From the NCBI RefSeq assembly GCF_008710285.1, contig NZ_VYQF01000002.1, positions 62,001 through 126,000 of the forward strand: a stretch of DNA of 64,000 bases. Reading direction: 5' to 3'. Origin of the DNA: Ginsengibacter hankyongi (GTDB taxonomy: Bacteria; Bacteroidota; Bacteroidia; Chitinophagales; Chitinophagaceae). The notes beneath the pieces were generated by a model. The model was not told where the DNA came from and did no database searches. It saw only the letters and a list, made by a program, of their open reading frames with translations. The position numbers were made by a program, and so were the translations under genes. Shown here one piece after another: positions 9,051 to 18,970 of this stretch; position 1 is the stretch's first letter, and the number at the start of each line of letters is the position of its first letter.

Positions 9051-9875
9051 TTATTGATCGGGATTTGTTAAAGTTACTGGTTGTAAACGGTAAGCATTCA
9101 CATATCTTCCGTTTTGCTGAGCCGGCGTCCAGTTGGGTCCTTTTCTTATTGCGTTAGTTGCAATCTCGGCAAGTTTGGTACCCTTCATAGTAGTTGCTTC
9201 AACCTGGCTAACCTTGCCGGTCTTGTCCACTATAAACTTTACTATACAAGTACCATAATCAGATTCAGTAAATTCATCGATATCTGCCTGGATTGCCCTA
9301 GTTACATATTTTTGCCATGCGCCGGGACCTCCTGGAAACTGAGCATCGATTTCCACTTTAGTAAACACTTTATCAGCATCTTCATCCTTAGCTACCGGAG
9401 CGGCTACAACCTGCGTTCCTTTATCTTCCACAGGAGGTGCAACTATACCCAAATCTTTTGTTCCTTCAACCGTCTTAACATCCACTTTAGCTTCTTCAAT
9501 TTGCTTCACTTCTGGTGGTGGCTTTATCACTTCTTCATCTTTTACCACTTTTGGAGGAGTAAATTGAATGGTGGCTATCGGTGGCGGTGGTGGTAATTTT
9601 GGTGGCGGCGGTGGTGGAGGTGGTGGCGGCTCATTAGGAGCTGCTTCCATCACGAGATCTTTTGTTTGAACTACTTTTACATCTTTTGACGAGGAAAGCT
9701 TATCGGCTATAACAGAGCCTGCAAAAATCAATAAAAGAATGATAACCGTACTTCCCAGTGCGATCTTAATTCTTTTATTATAAGTTTTCCTGAGTTCGTA
9801 AGCGCCATATTCTTTATTCCTTCCTTCAAAAAGGATATCCAAAAGATCTGACTTTAATATTTGATTAGCTTCCAT
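9051..9875 (-). CDS. tonB: Energy transducer TonB
   Basis: The 274-residue protein begins with the Bacteroidota TonB signature LLDILFEGRNKEYGAYELRKTY (about 10-31). A single membrane helix follows (about 38-57), then a Pro-rich periplasmic linker with runs of eight to ten Pro (about 80-105) and Lys/Glu-Val repeats, and a TonB C-terminal domain (about 180-270, VDKTGKVSQVEATTMKG, KGPNWTPAQQNGRYVNAYRL). It carries proton-motive energy from ExbB/ExbD to outer-membrane receptors such as the one at the left edge. It is the last intact gene of exbB-exbD-exbD-tonB and a paralogue of the TonB at 31128-31940. Confidence 0.93.
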   Translation of the reverse strand: MEANQILKSDLLDILFEGRNKEYGAYELRKTYNKRIKIALGSTVIILLLIFAGSVIADKLSSSKDVKVVQTKDLVMEAAPNEPPPPPPPPPPKLPPPPPIATIQFTPPKVVKDEEVIKPPPEVKQIEEAKVDVKTVEGTKDLGIVAPPVEDKGTQVVAAPVAKDEDADKVFTKVEIDAQFPGGPGAWQKYVTRAIQADIDEFTESDYGTCIVKFIVDKTGKVSQVEATTMKGTKLAEIATNAIRKGPNWTPAQQNGRYVNAYRLQPVTLTNPDQ

Positions 9876-9921
9876 ATCTTATTTTTTATTTAGATACCTA
9901 AACAGAATTTTTCCATAAAAA

Positions 9922-10452
9922 TTATTGCACTCCGCCTGCCTTTTCTGTTTGTTGAATTAATTTATATTCATCTGGCGTAGGATCAACCATGGCATATCTG
10001 CCAATATCATTTATGGTCATCTCATCCAGCACATCAACAGCATTTTTATAGGTGGCGTCTTTATCAGGTTTAATAATAATAAACAGGTCATCTACAGGAG
10101 TACTTTTCTTTTTGTCAAGTATAATTTTCCTCAAATCTTTATACCCGGTTGTTTGCATTTTAGTAGGATCGTTACCATAGTAATAGTAGACAACATTACC
10201 CTTACCAAGCATAAGAGTGAGTGATCCGGATTCTTTTACTTTATTTTCTAAGTTAGGATCCTTTGTGTCTTTTGGCATAGCCAGGTTCATAGCTGTTGGC
10301 TCAGCAAGAGTGGTAGTGAAAATGAAAAAAGTAATTAATAGAAACCCGAGGTCCACCATTGGTGTGAGATCCACGCGTGTAGAAAGCTTCTTCCCCTTTT
10401 TAACACCGGGTCCTTTATGACCGCCACCCGATTTTACTTCCATTTCTGCCAT
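9922..10452 (-). CDS. exbD: ExbD/TolR biopolymer transport protein (second in operon)
   Basis: The 176-residue protein has a short cytoplasmic N-terminus rich in Gly/Lys, then the ExbD membrane helix with the essential Asp in [19 protein letters not shown] (about 28-46). The periplasmic domain ends in the conserved DATYKNAVDVLDEMTINDIGRYAMVD segment. ExbD and ExbB form the inner-membrane proton channel that drives TonB. It is 46 bases from tonB and 43 from the other exbD. The broken copy at 8442-8918 is closest to this paralogue. Confidence 0.92.
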   Translation of the reverse strand: MAEMEVKSGGGHKGPGVKKGKKLSTRVDLTPMVDLGFLLITFFIFTTTLAEPTAMNLAMPKDTKDPNLENKVKESGSLTLMLGKGNVVYYYYGNDPTKMQTTGYKDLRKIILDKKKSTPVDDLFIIIKPDKDATYKNAVDVLDEMTINDIGRYAMVDPTPDEYKLIQQTEKAGGVQ

Positions 10453-10495
10453 AGTAGAAATATTTTATTTTGAATAATTAATTAATCAGTAGTAA

Positions 10496-11146
10496 TTACT
10501 TACCCCCATGTTGTGCCTTCAAATTTTCCTCGTATAACACAGTTCCAGGGGGAACATCCTCAGCATTTGTTACAAGATTGTATTTAAATATATCATTCTT
10601 CTTAAAAGCATCTATAACTCTGCCAAAAGCGAAGTATTTTGAAGAGTTATCGCCCTTTATAAGAAAATTTAGTTTTTTTCCTTGCCCTGCAGTACTTGCA
10701 GCCGATATCCATGCCTCCAATTCATTGTTGGTGCTATCAATCGGAATACCAGGCATTTTTATATTCTTTTTTTGTTCAGAAGGTATTTTAATAAATTGCA
10801 ATAATTGACTAAAGGGAACACCAATAAAGTCCGTACCCATAAAATCTTTTCTATCCTGAGCAGAAACATTTAAATTTTTCTCTTTCACCAATTCATCCCA
10901 GATATCACCTTTAATATCATCAGTAAGGTTTAGAAATACCCGGTCATCTTTATCAATTGACACTAAAAATGCATCTTTTTGAGGAGCGTGTTTATTGGAC
11001 ACAGAACTTGGCGGATTAACCTCCACTGCTTCGGAAGGTTTAAACTGACCAGTTAAAATAAAAAAAGATAATAACAGGAACGCCACATCGCACATTGCTG
11101 TCATATCAACATTCGTACTCCCGCGTTTTATTTTAGCTCTTCCCAT
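10496..11146 (-). CDS. exbD: ExbD/TolR biopolymer transport protein (first in operon)
   Basis: The 216-residue protein opens MGRAKIKRGSTNVDMTAMCDVAFLLLSFFILTGQF, with the membrane helix at about 12-34 and the channel Asp in AMCDVAF. The periplasmic region is longer than in the next gene, and the start of the conserved ExbD domain is less obvious. Bacteroidota often carry two dissimilar ExbD proteins in one operon, probably forming a heteromeric unit with ExbB; that pairing is family knowledge and inference here. It is 62 bases downstream of exbB. Confidence 0.9.
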   Translation of the reverse strand: MGRAKIKRGSTNVDMTAMCDVAFLLLSFFILTGQFKPSEAVEVNPPSSVSNKHAPQKDAFLVSIDKDDRVFLNLTDDIKGDIWDELVKEKNLNVSAQDRKDFMGTDFIGVPFSQLLQFIKIPSEQKKNIKMPGIPIDSTNNELEAWISAASTAGQGKKLNFLIKGDNSSKYFAFGRVIDAFKKNDIFKYNLVTNAEDVPPGTVLYEENLKAQHGGK

Positions 11147-11208
11147 GAATTGTATTTTATATATTTAATTAGATTCGTTTTCTAAAAATTTCCACAAAAC
11201 AAAACGAA

Positions 11209-12072
11209 TTATTTATAAAGTGAGGCAAAGCTCTGTGTAAGTGTAAAGCCAGATTCATCAATTCCATAAGTAATGCCATCAATTTTCGTTGTGAAAATGT
11301 TATAAGAAATAATAGCAAAAGCAGAGGTTCCGATACCTAGGGCGGTATTATATAACGCTTCAGAAATACCAACTGATAACTCCCTGGTAGCTTCAGAACC
11401 ACCGGAAGATCCAAGGTTACTAAATGCTCGAATCATACCAATCACAGTTCCAAGCAGCCCAATCAAAGTAGCTACAGAAGCAATAGTGGAAAGGAAAACG
11501 AGATTTTTTTCAAGCATCGGTAATTCAAGAGCTGTGGCTTCTTCTATTTCTTTTTGTATAGCAAGTACTTTTTGTTCCGTATCAAGGTCAGTCTCAGTTA
11601 TCATTGCTTTGTACTTTCTAAGACCTGCTTTCATTACGTTACCTACTGAACCTTTCTGCCTGTCGCATTCAGCGAGAGCAGCATCAACTTTTTTATCAGC
11701 AAGATAAAATTGTACTTTTCTTATAAACTCTGCATTAGACCCTTTTCCATTAGCTTTGGCAACAGTTAACCACCTTTCGACCACGAAAGTGAAAACAATT
11801 AAAAATAAGCCAATCAATATAGGCACGATGATTCCTCCATCATACATTCGCGAAAAAGAGCTTTTTGGTCCTTTATGATCAGGCCAGAATCCCCCCGAAG
11901 GATCAGGCTGTGTGAAATTACTTGGGGAACCAATAACAAAACGCCAGATAATATAGCCCGCGACTATACAAATTATTGGAGCAAGCAGTGAAATAATGTT
12001 GCTGGATTTTTTTGCCTGAACCGAAGTGGTGGCTTTAACAGTTGAGCTTGCAGTTGTATTTGATTCTGCCAT
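11209..12072 (-). CDS. exbB: MotA/TolQ/ExbB proton channel family protein
   Basis: The 287-residue polytopic protein has membrane helices at about 25-45 and 78-98, and a pair at about 190-260 within the MotA/TolQ/ExbB domain (LEKNLVFLSTIASVATLIGLLGTVIGMIRAF and ISEALYNTALGIGTSAFAIISYN). It forms the stator channel that couples proton flow to TonB motion. It is first gene of exbB-exbD-exbD-tonB. The 235-base AT-rich gap upstream should hold the promoter, but I see no clear TAnnTTTG box there. Confidence 0.93.
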   Translation of the reverse strand: MAESNTTASSTVKATTSVQAKKSSNIISLLAPIICIVAGYIIWRFVIGSPSNFTQPDPSGGFWPDHKGPKSSFSRMYDGGIIVPILIGLFLIVFTFVVERWLTVAKANGKGSNAEFIRKVQFYLADKKVDAALAECDRQKGSVGNVMKAGLRKYKAMITETDLDTEQKVLAIQKEIEEATALELPMLEKNLVFLSTIASVATLIGLLGTVIGMIRAFSNLGSSGGSEATRELSVGISEALYNTALGIGTSAFAIISYNIFTTKIDGITYGIDESGFTLTQSFASLYK

Positions 12073-12307
12073 AACGTTAGGTTTTTTTTGTTAAAAGTTT
12101 AAGATGAATTTGATTAAATATTTGATTGTACAATTGTAGCGAAAAAAAAATTGAAAAGTTCCATTCAAGCAAAAAAAATTTTTATAGGAGCGCACAAGTT
12201 AATAAAATATTATTTTAATCTGTTGAAATAAATAAAAAAAATTAAAGTTCATTTCATCAAACAACTTAAAAAAGTTACAGGTAAAAAAAACTGAATTAGG
12301 AAAAAAA

Positions 12308-13582
12308 TTATTCGTACCTAAGAGCAACAATTGGATCGAGTGAAGCCGCTTTTAATGCAGGATATAAACCCGCGAAAAGACCCACAGCCGAACAAACGAC
12401 AATTCCCAAAGCAACCCAAAACCAGGGGACGACAAATCCGGTATGAAGTAACATGCCTACAACATTACCAATTAGTACTCCTGATATTATTCCAAAAATA
12501 GCCCCTATAAGACTTATGAGTACAGATTCAAAAAGAAATTGTGTACGAATACTTTTTTTTGTTCCTCCTATCGCTTTAATTAATCCTATTTCTCTTGTTC
12601 GTTCATTCACTGCCACCAGCATTATATTCATAAGACCTATAGCAGCCCCTATCAAAGTAATAAGCCCAATAAAAGCCGCAGCAGTAGTGATAGTTCCAAG
12701 GCTTTTCATAAACACTTCAGCAATACTATCACTTTTATCAATGTAAAAATTATTATCCTCGTCAATCGCAACTTTTCTTATTGGCCTAAAGGTTCCTTTT
12801 GCTTCACTTATTGCGGCATCCATATCTTTGATATCACCTACCATAACTCCCAAATTATAAGTTGTTCCATCGGTAGTAAAAAGACGACGTATGTTATTAT
12901 AAGTGGTGAGTACGACATTATCAGCATTTAAAAAAGCGCTGGAACCTTTATCTTTTAATAATCCAACTACGCGATATTTAATACCTGCAACGGTTATAAT
13001 TTTATCAATAGCCCTCTGTGTATTATCGCCATACAACTTCTGTGCAACACTATTTCCTATAATACAAATGCTTCGGCCGCTTTGTACATCAATCTTATTA
13101 AAATTTCTGCCCTGGGCTAATGTATAACCACTTAGGGCAAGATAATTCTCATCCACTCCCGTCATAGCTATATTAGGATTTGTTTTCACATCCTCATTAT
13201 TTACTATAACATTTTGAGGACCATTTATTGATATACTTACAATTGCCGGAAAAGGGTATCTTTCTTTAAAAAGCTTTGCTTCCTGGTAAGTTATAATTTT
13301 TCCGTTATCAGATTTTTTTTGTTTTAATGCACTAAGGCTTGTCTTCTTTACCTGCCTTCTTCCTCCAAATCTTATTTGCCTATCCTGGTAACGGATACTG
13401 AAAGAATTGGCGCCCATAGTTGAAAAATTCTCAGTAAGGCTTTGGTTCATGGAGGAAATAGCAGTAATAATTCCAATCAATGCCATGATACCCAAGGCAA
13501 TTATAGTAACAGTAATGCCTGTTCGAAGCTTATTACTTTTTACTGTTCGGAAAGCAAGTGAAAGTGAATCTGATAATTGCAT
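12308..13582 (-). CDS. MacB/FtsX-type ABC transporter permease
   Basis: The 424-residue protein has an N-terminal membrane helix (about 18-42, KLRTGITVTIIALGIMALIGII), a large MacB-like periplasmic domain (about 45-290) and three C-terminal helices forming the FtsX domain (about 295-415, with ERTREIGLIKAIGGTKKSI). The motif LKAASLDPIVALRYE at the end is diagnostic. MacB-type exporters act by mechanotransmission on periplasmic substrates. No ATPase gene is adjacent, so its ATP-binding partner is encoded elsewhere or shared. It sits between the exb operon and nuoN on the same strand, with gaps over 80 bases on both sides. Confidence 0.88.
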   Translation of the reverse strand: MQLSDSLSLAFRTVKSNKLRTGITVTIIALGIMALIGIITAISSMNQSLTENFSTMGANSFSIRYQDRQIRFGGRRQVKKTSLSALKQKKSDNGKIITYQEAKLFKERYPFPAIVSISINGPQNVIVNNEDVKTNPNIAMTGVDENYLALSGYTLAQGRNFNKIDVQSGRSICIIGNSVAQKLYGDNTQRAIDKIITVAGIKYRVVGLLKDKGSSAFLNADNVVLTTYNNIRRLFTTDGTTYNLGVMVGDIKDMDAAISEAKGTFRPIRKVAIDEDNNFYIDKSDSIAEVFMKSLGTITTAAAFIGLITLIGAAIGLMNIMLVAVNERTREIGLIKAIGGTKKSIRTQFLFESVLISLIGAIFGIISGVLIGNVVGMLLHTGFVVPWFWVALGIVVCSAVGLFAGLYPALKAASLDPIVALRYE

Positions 13583-13663
13583 AGCCTTTCCCCCAAAAAT
13601 TTAATTACACGGAGAAAGTGAAGATACAATTTCAACAGAAATTTTACCGTAGGATTTTCTAAA

Positions 13664-15052
13664 TTAATAATACAGCCAGTCTACAACAAGTGAAGGAAGT
13701 ATTCCCGCTAAAATAATTATAGCAGCGCTTATGATAAGAAGGTATTTAAAATTTCGCGTTACATCCAATTGTGGATAGGCTCCAGCAGGCGGTTCTTTGA
13801 AATAAATTGCCTGTATCGCCCTGAAATAATAAACAGCACTGATAGCGGCACAAATAACTGCTAATACCACGAGCCATATTTGATGGCCATCTTTTACAGC
13901 AGCCAAAAGCATGTAAAACTTAGACGCAAAGCCGGCAGTAAGCGGAATTCCTGTAAGCGATAAAAGGAATATAGTAGCTGTACAAGCCAAGACCGGCTGA
14001 TATTTATAAAGGCCATTGAAGCCTTCAATAGTATAATCGCTCATTTTAACCAGTATGGCAAACATACCAATGGTTGCCACACTATAAGACAAAGCATATA
14101 AAATCAATCCTTCCTTTGCTGTATTATTTAAAGCAAACAAAGCAAACATCATAAAACCGGCATGTGCAATACTTGAATAGGCCAGCATACGTTTGACGCT
14201 TTGCTGAAAAACAGCGGTGAGATTTCCTATGAGCAAAGTAGCAGCAGTAATTACTGCAATAAGCATTTGCCATTGCTGTTGTATAATACCAAATGAAACC
14301 TGGAACAACCTTATAAATGCAATAAAGCCTGCAATTTTCACAATGGTGGCCATAAAAGAGGTAAAAACTGTAGGCGCACCATCATACACATCAGCCGCCC
14401 AGAAATGAAAGGGCGCCGCAGAAACTTTGAATGACATCGATACCACTAATAAGACCAACCCTGCAGCAATCATCACAGGCATTTTTCCAGTACCGAGTTC
14501 TATCATATTAATATAGAAAGAACCCAAAGAGTTTCCCCCGTAAATTAATGCAATACCCATAAGCATTAGCCCCGTAGAAAAAGCGCCCATTAAAAAATAT
14601 TTCAATGATGCCTCATTGCTCTTTAAATTTCGTTTATCGCTTCCCGTTAGAATGTAAGATGGAATGGACATGATCTCAATTCCCAAAAACAACATCAGCA
14701 ATGTATTGAATGATGACGAGATGGATACGCCACATAAAATAAAAAATATCAGCGCAAAGTATTCCGATACATTCTCCCCCACCTTTTCAATTTCTCTTCC
14801 GTTTAAAAGAAAAAATAAAAATGTGCATATAAAAGAAATTGTATTGAATTGCAAGCCAAAATTATCGAAGTGCAACATCCCTTTTACATCAATATTAAAA
14901 ATTTGAATACCACGAAACTCTAAAATATTAGCGGCAAGTAAAATGATAATACCTGCAATAGCCCAGTATTTAGGTATGGTGGATTTTTTAAAAAAAACTC
15001 CGCCAAACATCATTACAACTCCCCAAAGTGCAGATATTATTATTGCGTTCAT
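13664..15052 (-). CDS. nuoN: NADH-quinone oxidoreductase subunit N
   Basis: The 462-residue protein has about 14 membrane helices and the proton-translocation family core (LLMLFLGIEIMSIPSYILTG, KYFLMGAFSTGLMLMGIALIYG, KVSAAPFHFWAADVYDGAP, KRMLAYSSIAHAGFMMF). It is one of three antiporter-like proton-pumping subunits of complex I in the inner membrane. It is last gene of the nuo operon; the stop is at 13664 and no obvious terminator hairpin follows. Confidence 0.96.
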   Translation of the reverse strand: MNAIIISALWGVVMMFGGVFFKKSTIPKYWAIAGIIILLAANILEFRGIQIFNIDVKGMLHFDNFGLQFNTISFICTFLFFLLNGREIEKVGENVSEYFALIFFILCGVSISSSFNTLLMLFLGIEIMSIPSYILTGSDKRNLKSNEASLKYFLMGAFSTGLMLMGIALIYGGNSLGSFYINMIELGTGKMPVMIAAGLVLLVVSMSFKVSAAPFHFWAADVYDGAPTVFTSFMATIVKIAGFIAFIRLFQVSFGIIQQQWQMLIAVITAATLLIGNLTAVFQQSVKRMLAYSSIAHAGFMMFALFALNNTAKEGLILYALSYSVATIGMFAILVKMSDYTIEGFNGLYKYQPVLACTATIFLLSLTGIPLTAGFASKFYMLLAAVKDGHQIWLVVLAVICAAISAVYYFRAIQAIYFKEPPAGAYPQLDVTRNFKYLLIISAAIIILAGILPSLVVDWLYY

Positions 15053-15093
15053 AAATTAATCCTGTTTCCTTTATTTATATTTCTTAAAGAATC

Positions 15094-16587
15094 TTACTTA
15101 AATTTCTGTAAAATTTCCGTTACCGAACCTTGTGTTAAATGCAGGAGAGGCCCCGGATAAATTCCTAATATTACTATCGTCAATACAATTATGCTCAAAA
15201 TAAATTTCTGACTCATTGTTATTGCACCAACATTTTCAGTAAAAGTGTTTGGCACGCCAAAAAAAACTTTTTGCATCATATTAAGCATGTAAGCTGCTGA
15301 AATTATTATGCTGAGGCATGCAAATGCAGCCAGGTATTTATTATATTCAAAGAGTCCCGTAAACATCAGAAATTCGCTTGCAAATCCATTTGTGAGGGGA
15401 AGCGCAATATTTGCCAAAACAATAATGAGAAAAAATATGGATAATGCCGGCGATTTTATAGCAAGCCCACCCAATTCTGAAATTTTGCGTATGCCAGTTT
15501 TCTTTTCAATAATATCAACTACAATCCACAGAGCAATTATATTAATACCATGATTAAACATTTCCAGCATAACGCCTTGCAGGCTTGTATTATTAGCAGA
15601 AAAAACTGCAGCGCCCATTAGCCCAATGTGCGCAATAGATGACCAGGCAACGATGCGCTTAAGGTCTGATTGTACAAATGCGATACTGCTTCCATAAAGA
15701 ATACCAATTACGCAGAATATAATTACAAGCGTTTGATAACTGCCAACAGCATCAGGGAAAATTGGTAACAACCAGCGAAGCATTCCGAATATTCCCATTT
15801 TTACCATTATACCACTTAAAACCATCACTGAAGAATTGGAAGATTGCTCATATAAATCGGGCTGCCAGGAGTGAAAAGGGAAGATGGGCATCTTTACAGC
15901 AAATGCTAAAAAGAAAAGCCAGAATAAACCATTTTGTTCTCCCCTTGTTAATGTTGCATTGTAAAACGATCTCAAATAGAATGAATGATCTGAAAGTGTA
16001 GAGACCGGCGGTGTATGCAGGTAAACATATATTACACCTATCAGCATTAACAACGAGCTAACAAACGTATATACGAAAAATTTAAATGTTACTCTTATTC
16101 TGAACTCTCCGCCCCACCTGCTGCATAAAAAATACATTGGAATTAAAGCAAGCTCCCAAAAGAAATAAAACACCAAGGCATCGGTAGCAACAAATACACC
16201 GGTAATACCTGCCTGAGTTAATAACATTAAACCATAATAAACATTCGTGTTAGCATATTCACGTTTATGTGTAGCCGCAAAAATAAGCGGGAAGGTAAAT
16301 GCAGTTAAAAAAGTAAGAAGAAATCCCATGCCGTCGAGTCCAACACTGAAACTAGATCCTATATAAGGCATCCATACATAGCTTACATTGCTGTAATTAA
16401 AATATTCAGGATGATGTGCAATATCAGAATAAAATAAACTGGTAACTGATACGCCCAAAGTTAGTAATGAAGATAGTAATGCAACCGTTTTTACAACTTT
16501 GCTGTTTTTTATAAAAAATAATATAATGCCTGTGAGCAGGGGAATCCAAAGCAGTAATTCAGGAAATGTATAATAAGTGCCCAGCAT
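15094..16587 (-). CDS. nuoM: NADH-quinone oxidoreductase subunit M
   Basis: The 497-residue antiporter-like subunit of complex I shows the NuoM hallmarks: FFWELALIPMYFLCSRWGG with the essential Glu, KMPIFPFHSWQPDLYEQSS, and VQSDLKRIVAWSSIAHIGLM. About 14 membrane helices are predicted by eye. It is 41 bases upstream of nuoN and only 5 bases downstream of nuoL, so translation is probably coupled. Confidence 0.97.
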   Translation of the reverse strand: MLGTYYTFPELLLWIPLLTGIILFFIKNSKVVKTVALLSSLLTLGVSVTSLFYSDIAHHPEYFNYSNVSYVWMPYIGSSFSVGLDGMGFLLTFLTAFTFPLIFAATHKREYANTNVYYGLMLLTQAGITGVFVATDALVFYFFWELALIPMYFLCSRWGGEFRIRVTFKFFVYTFVSSLLMLIGVIYVYLHTPPVSTLSDHSFYLRSFYNATLTRGEQNGLFWLFFLAFAVKMPIFPFHSWQPDLYEQSSNSSVMVLSGIMVKMGIFGMLRWLLPIFPDAVGSYQTLVIIFCVIGILYGSSIAFVQSDLKRIVAWSSIAHIGLMGAAVFSANNTSLQGVMLEMFNHGINIIALWIVVDIIEKKTGIRKISELGGLAIKSPALSIFFLIIVLANIALPLTNGFASEFLMFTGLFEYNKYLAAFACLSIIISAAYMLNMMQKVFFGVPNTFTENVGAITMSQKFILSIIVLTIVILGIYPGPLLHLTQGSVTEILQKFK

Positions 16588-16592
16588 TAATT

Positions 16593-18521
16593 TTATTTTG
16601 TAAACAATTGAATAATTAATAACAATAATAATCCTGCAACCATTAATAATATATAGCTTCCTACATAGCCGCTTTGCAGCAATCGTATTTGCCTGCCGGA
16701 ATAATTTATGCCTTTTCCTACACCATTCACCAGCGCATCAATTCCTGATTTTTCAACAACATTGCTCAAAAACCGTGACAATGCTTTAAATGGTTTTACA
16801 ATAATGATATCGTAGAATTCATCCACATAAAATTTATTTTGAATAGCCTTTGCGAAAGCGCTTTCTTCTTTTATTGATCCGTCATAATTCTTATACTTGT
16901 TCCATGCCCAGATGCAAACAATAATTATAAGAAGAGATGATACAGCAATTAATATAATTTCAGTTTGTGACGATGTTGTATTGGTTACCAAAATTTTATT
17001 CGAATCAGCAAATACAGGCGATAAAAAATCTCCAAGTTTATTCCCATTCTTCATAAAAATTTCAGGTATACCAACTAATCCACCTATTGCAGAAAGTATC
17101 GACAGGCAAATAAGCGGAAAAGTTATTGCAGATGGACTTTCATGCAGATGATGCATTTGTTCGTCAGTACCGCGAAACTTTCCTGCAAAAGTTAAGGCCA
17201 ATAACCGGAACATATAAAATGCGGTAAGCAGTGCACCGCCAACACCAATAATGTATAATAAAGGATTAACTGAAAATGCCGCCGCTAAAATTTCATCTTT
17301 TGAAAAGAATCCTGAGAACGGAGGTATTCCTGCAATTGCAAGGCATGCAATAAAAAATGTGATGTAAGTAATCTTCATTTTTTTACCAAGTCCACCCATC
17401 TTATTAATGTCTTGTTCGCCTCCCATTGCATGTATCACTGAACCTGCGCCAAGAAATAAAAGCGCTTTGAAAAATGCATGCGTCATAACATGAAAAACTG
17501 CGGCAGAATAAGCGCCAACTCCCAAGCCAAGGAACATATATCCTAATTGACTAACGGTAGAATAAGCCAATACTTTTTTTATATCATTTTGCTTTAATGC
17601 AATTATAGCTGCGAACACGGCCGTGGACAACCCGATAATTGCAACGAACATCATTGTAAATGGCGACATTGAGTAAATAATGTTGCTGCGTGCAATCATG
17701 TAAATACCGGCAGTTACCATCGTTGCTGCATGTATCAATGCAGAAACGGGAGTTGGACCAGCCATTGCATCGGGCAACCAGGTGTATAAGGGAATCTGCG
17801 CACTCTTTCCCATTGCTCCTACAAAAAGTAATAAGCTTATTCCGGTTAGTACAACTGAACCTTTTGCAGTAATAACAGATAATATACCCGTTTGAGCGTT
17901 AAATAGATTTTGGTAAGATGTAGTTCCAAAAGTGTTGATCAACCAAAAGATTCCCAGTATAAAACCAAAATCGCCAATACGATTCATAATGAATGCTTTT
18001 TTAGCTGCATTATTATAACTGTTGTTTTTAAACCAGAAACCAATCAACAAATAAGAACATAATCCTACACCTTCCCAACCCATAAACATTATTACATAAT
18101 TGCCACCCATTACCAAAAGCAGCATTGAGAAAACAAACAGGTTTAAAAAAGAAAAATATCTTGCATAACCAACGTTGTCTTCATCTTTCATGTATGATGT
18201 TGAATACACATGAATCAAAAATCCAACCCCGGTAATAATAAGAAGAAATAAAGATGTGAGCTGGTCAATTTGAAATTCAAAAGGAATATGAAGCTTTTCA
18301 ATATCAATAAAGGAAAAATAATTTATGTATTGAGGAACAAAACCTTCTTTTGAAACATTGACGAATACTAATATGCTAAGGCAAAAAGAAATAAATATTA
18401 CGCCGCTACCTATAATTCCTGTAATTTTTTTTGGAATAACTTTTCTTCCAAGCCCGTTAATGAGAAAGCCGAGAAAAGGCAATAAAGGAATTAAATAAGC
18501 ATCATCAAATATATTCATCAT
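16593..18521 (-). CDS. nuoL: NADH-quinone oxidoreductase subunit L
   Basis: The 642-residue proton-pumping subunit of complex I has the N-terminal Proton_antipo_N segment (ISYMKDEDNVGYARYFSF type, about 105-130), MGWEGVGLCSYLLIGFW, QIPLYTWLPDAMAGPTPVSALIHAATMV and LKQNDIKKVLAYSTVSQLGYM. The C-terminal extension contains the long lateral helix region and a last membrane segment (SGYVGSYILLMVAGLLLLLIIQLF). Length is normal for NuoL. Two start Met codons (MMN) are adjacent, making the exact start uncertain by one residue. Confidence 0.97.
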   Translation of the reverse strand: MMNIFDDAYLIPLLPFLGFLINGLGRKVIPKKITGIIGSGVIFISFCLSILVFVNVSKEGFVPQYINYFSFIDIEKLHIPFEFQIDQLTSLFLLIITGVGFLIHVYSTSYMKDEDNVGYARYFSFLNLFVFSMLLLVMGGNYVIMFMGWEGVGLCSYLLIGFWFKNNSYNNAAKKAFIMNRIGDFGFILGIFWLINTFGTTSYQNLFNAQTGILSVITAKGSVVLTGISLLLFVGAMGKSAQIPLYTWLPDAMAGPTPVSALIHAATMVTAGIYMIARSNIIYSMSPFTMMFVAIIGLSTAVFAAIIALKQNDIKKVLAYSTVSQLGYMFLGLGVGAYSAAVFHVMTHAFFKALLFLGAGSVIHAMGGEQDINKMGGLGKKMKITYITFFIACLAIAGIPPFSGFFSKDEILAAAFSVNPLLYIIGVGGALLTAFYMFRLLALTFAGKFRGTDEQMHHLHESPSAITFPLICLSILSAIGGLVGIPEIFMKNGNKLGDFLSPVFADSNKILVTNTTSSQTEIILIAVSSLLIIIVCIWAWNKYKNYDGSIKEESAFAKAIQNKFYVDEFYDIIIVKPFKALSRFLSNVVEKSGIDALVNGVGKGINYSGRQIRLLQSGYVGSYILLMVAGLLLLLIIQLFTK

Positions 18522-18572
18522 AAATACAGCCGGTATAAAATGAAAAGAAAACTAAAATTTATTTATCCTTGA

Positions 18573-18899
18573 TTAGTTCTTAAGTCTGTTTAAAAAATTA
18601 ATATCAATAGATTTTGTGTTTCGGTACATCATTACAATTATTGCAAGCCCCACACTAACTTCCGCCGCAGCAACAATCATAATGAAGAATACAAATATTT
18701 GTGCATTAATTGCTGATGCGACATTGGGTATAGCACCACCAAGATGCATTTTAGAAAATGCAACCAATAACAAATTCACCGAGTTAAGCATAAGTTCAAT
18801 ACACATAAATACAATGATTGAATTACGCCGGGTGAGCGCACCTACAACACCTATGCAAAACAAAGCGATTGATAAAAACAAGTACCATTTAATTTCCAT
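18573..18899 (-). CDS. nuoK: NADH-quinone oxidoreductase subunit K
   Basis: The 108-residue protein has three membrane helices and the conserved glutamates of NuoK in VFMCIELMLNSVNLLLVAF and FFIMIVAAAEVSVGLAIIVMMYR. It links the quinone module to the antiporter subunits of complex I. It lies between nuoJ and nuoL in the standard order, with short spacers. Confidence 0.97.
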   Translation of the reverse strand: MEIKWYLFLSIALFCIGVVGALTRRNSIIVFMCIELMLNSVNLLLVAFSKMHLGGAIPNVASAINAQIFVFFIMIVAAAEVSVGLAIIVMMYRNTKSIDINFLNRLKN

Positions 18900-18970
18900 A
18901 CTTACAACTTTACTTAAACTTCAAACGACATTTATTCGATGAAACCTTATTAAAATAATTTCACCGTAAA

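Noticed and set aside
9114-9596. A 160-codon plus-strand frame
   Set aside because: It is antisense to tonB; the aromatic/Cys-rich translation is the reverse of the Pro-rich linker.
12073-12307. AT-rich gap before exbB with a TTGTACAATTGTA dyad near 12126
   Set aside because: The dyad is short and AT-rich, with no promoter box at a sensible distance; I could not support an operator.
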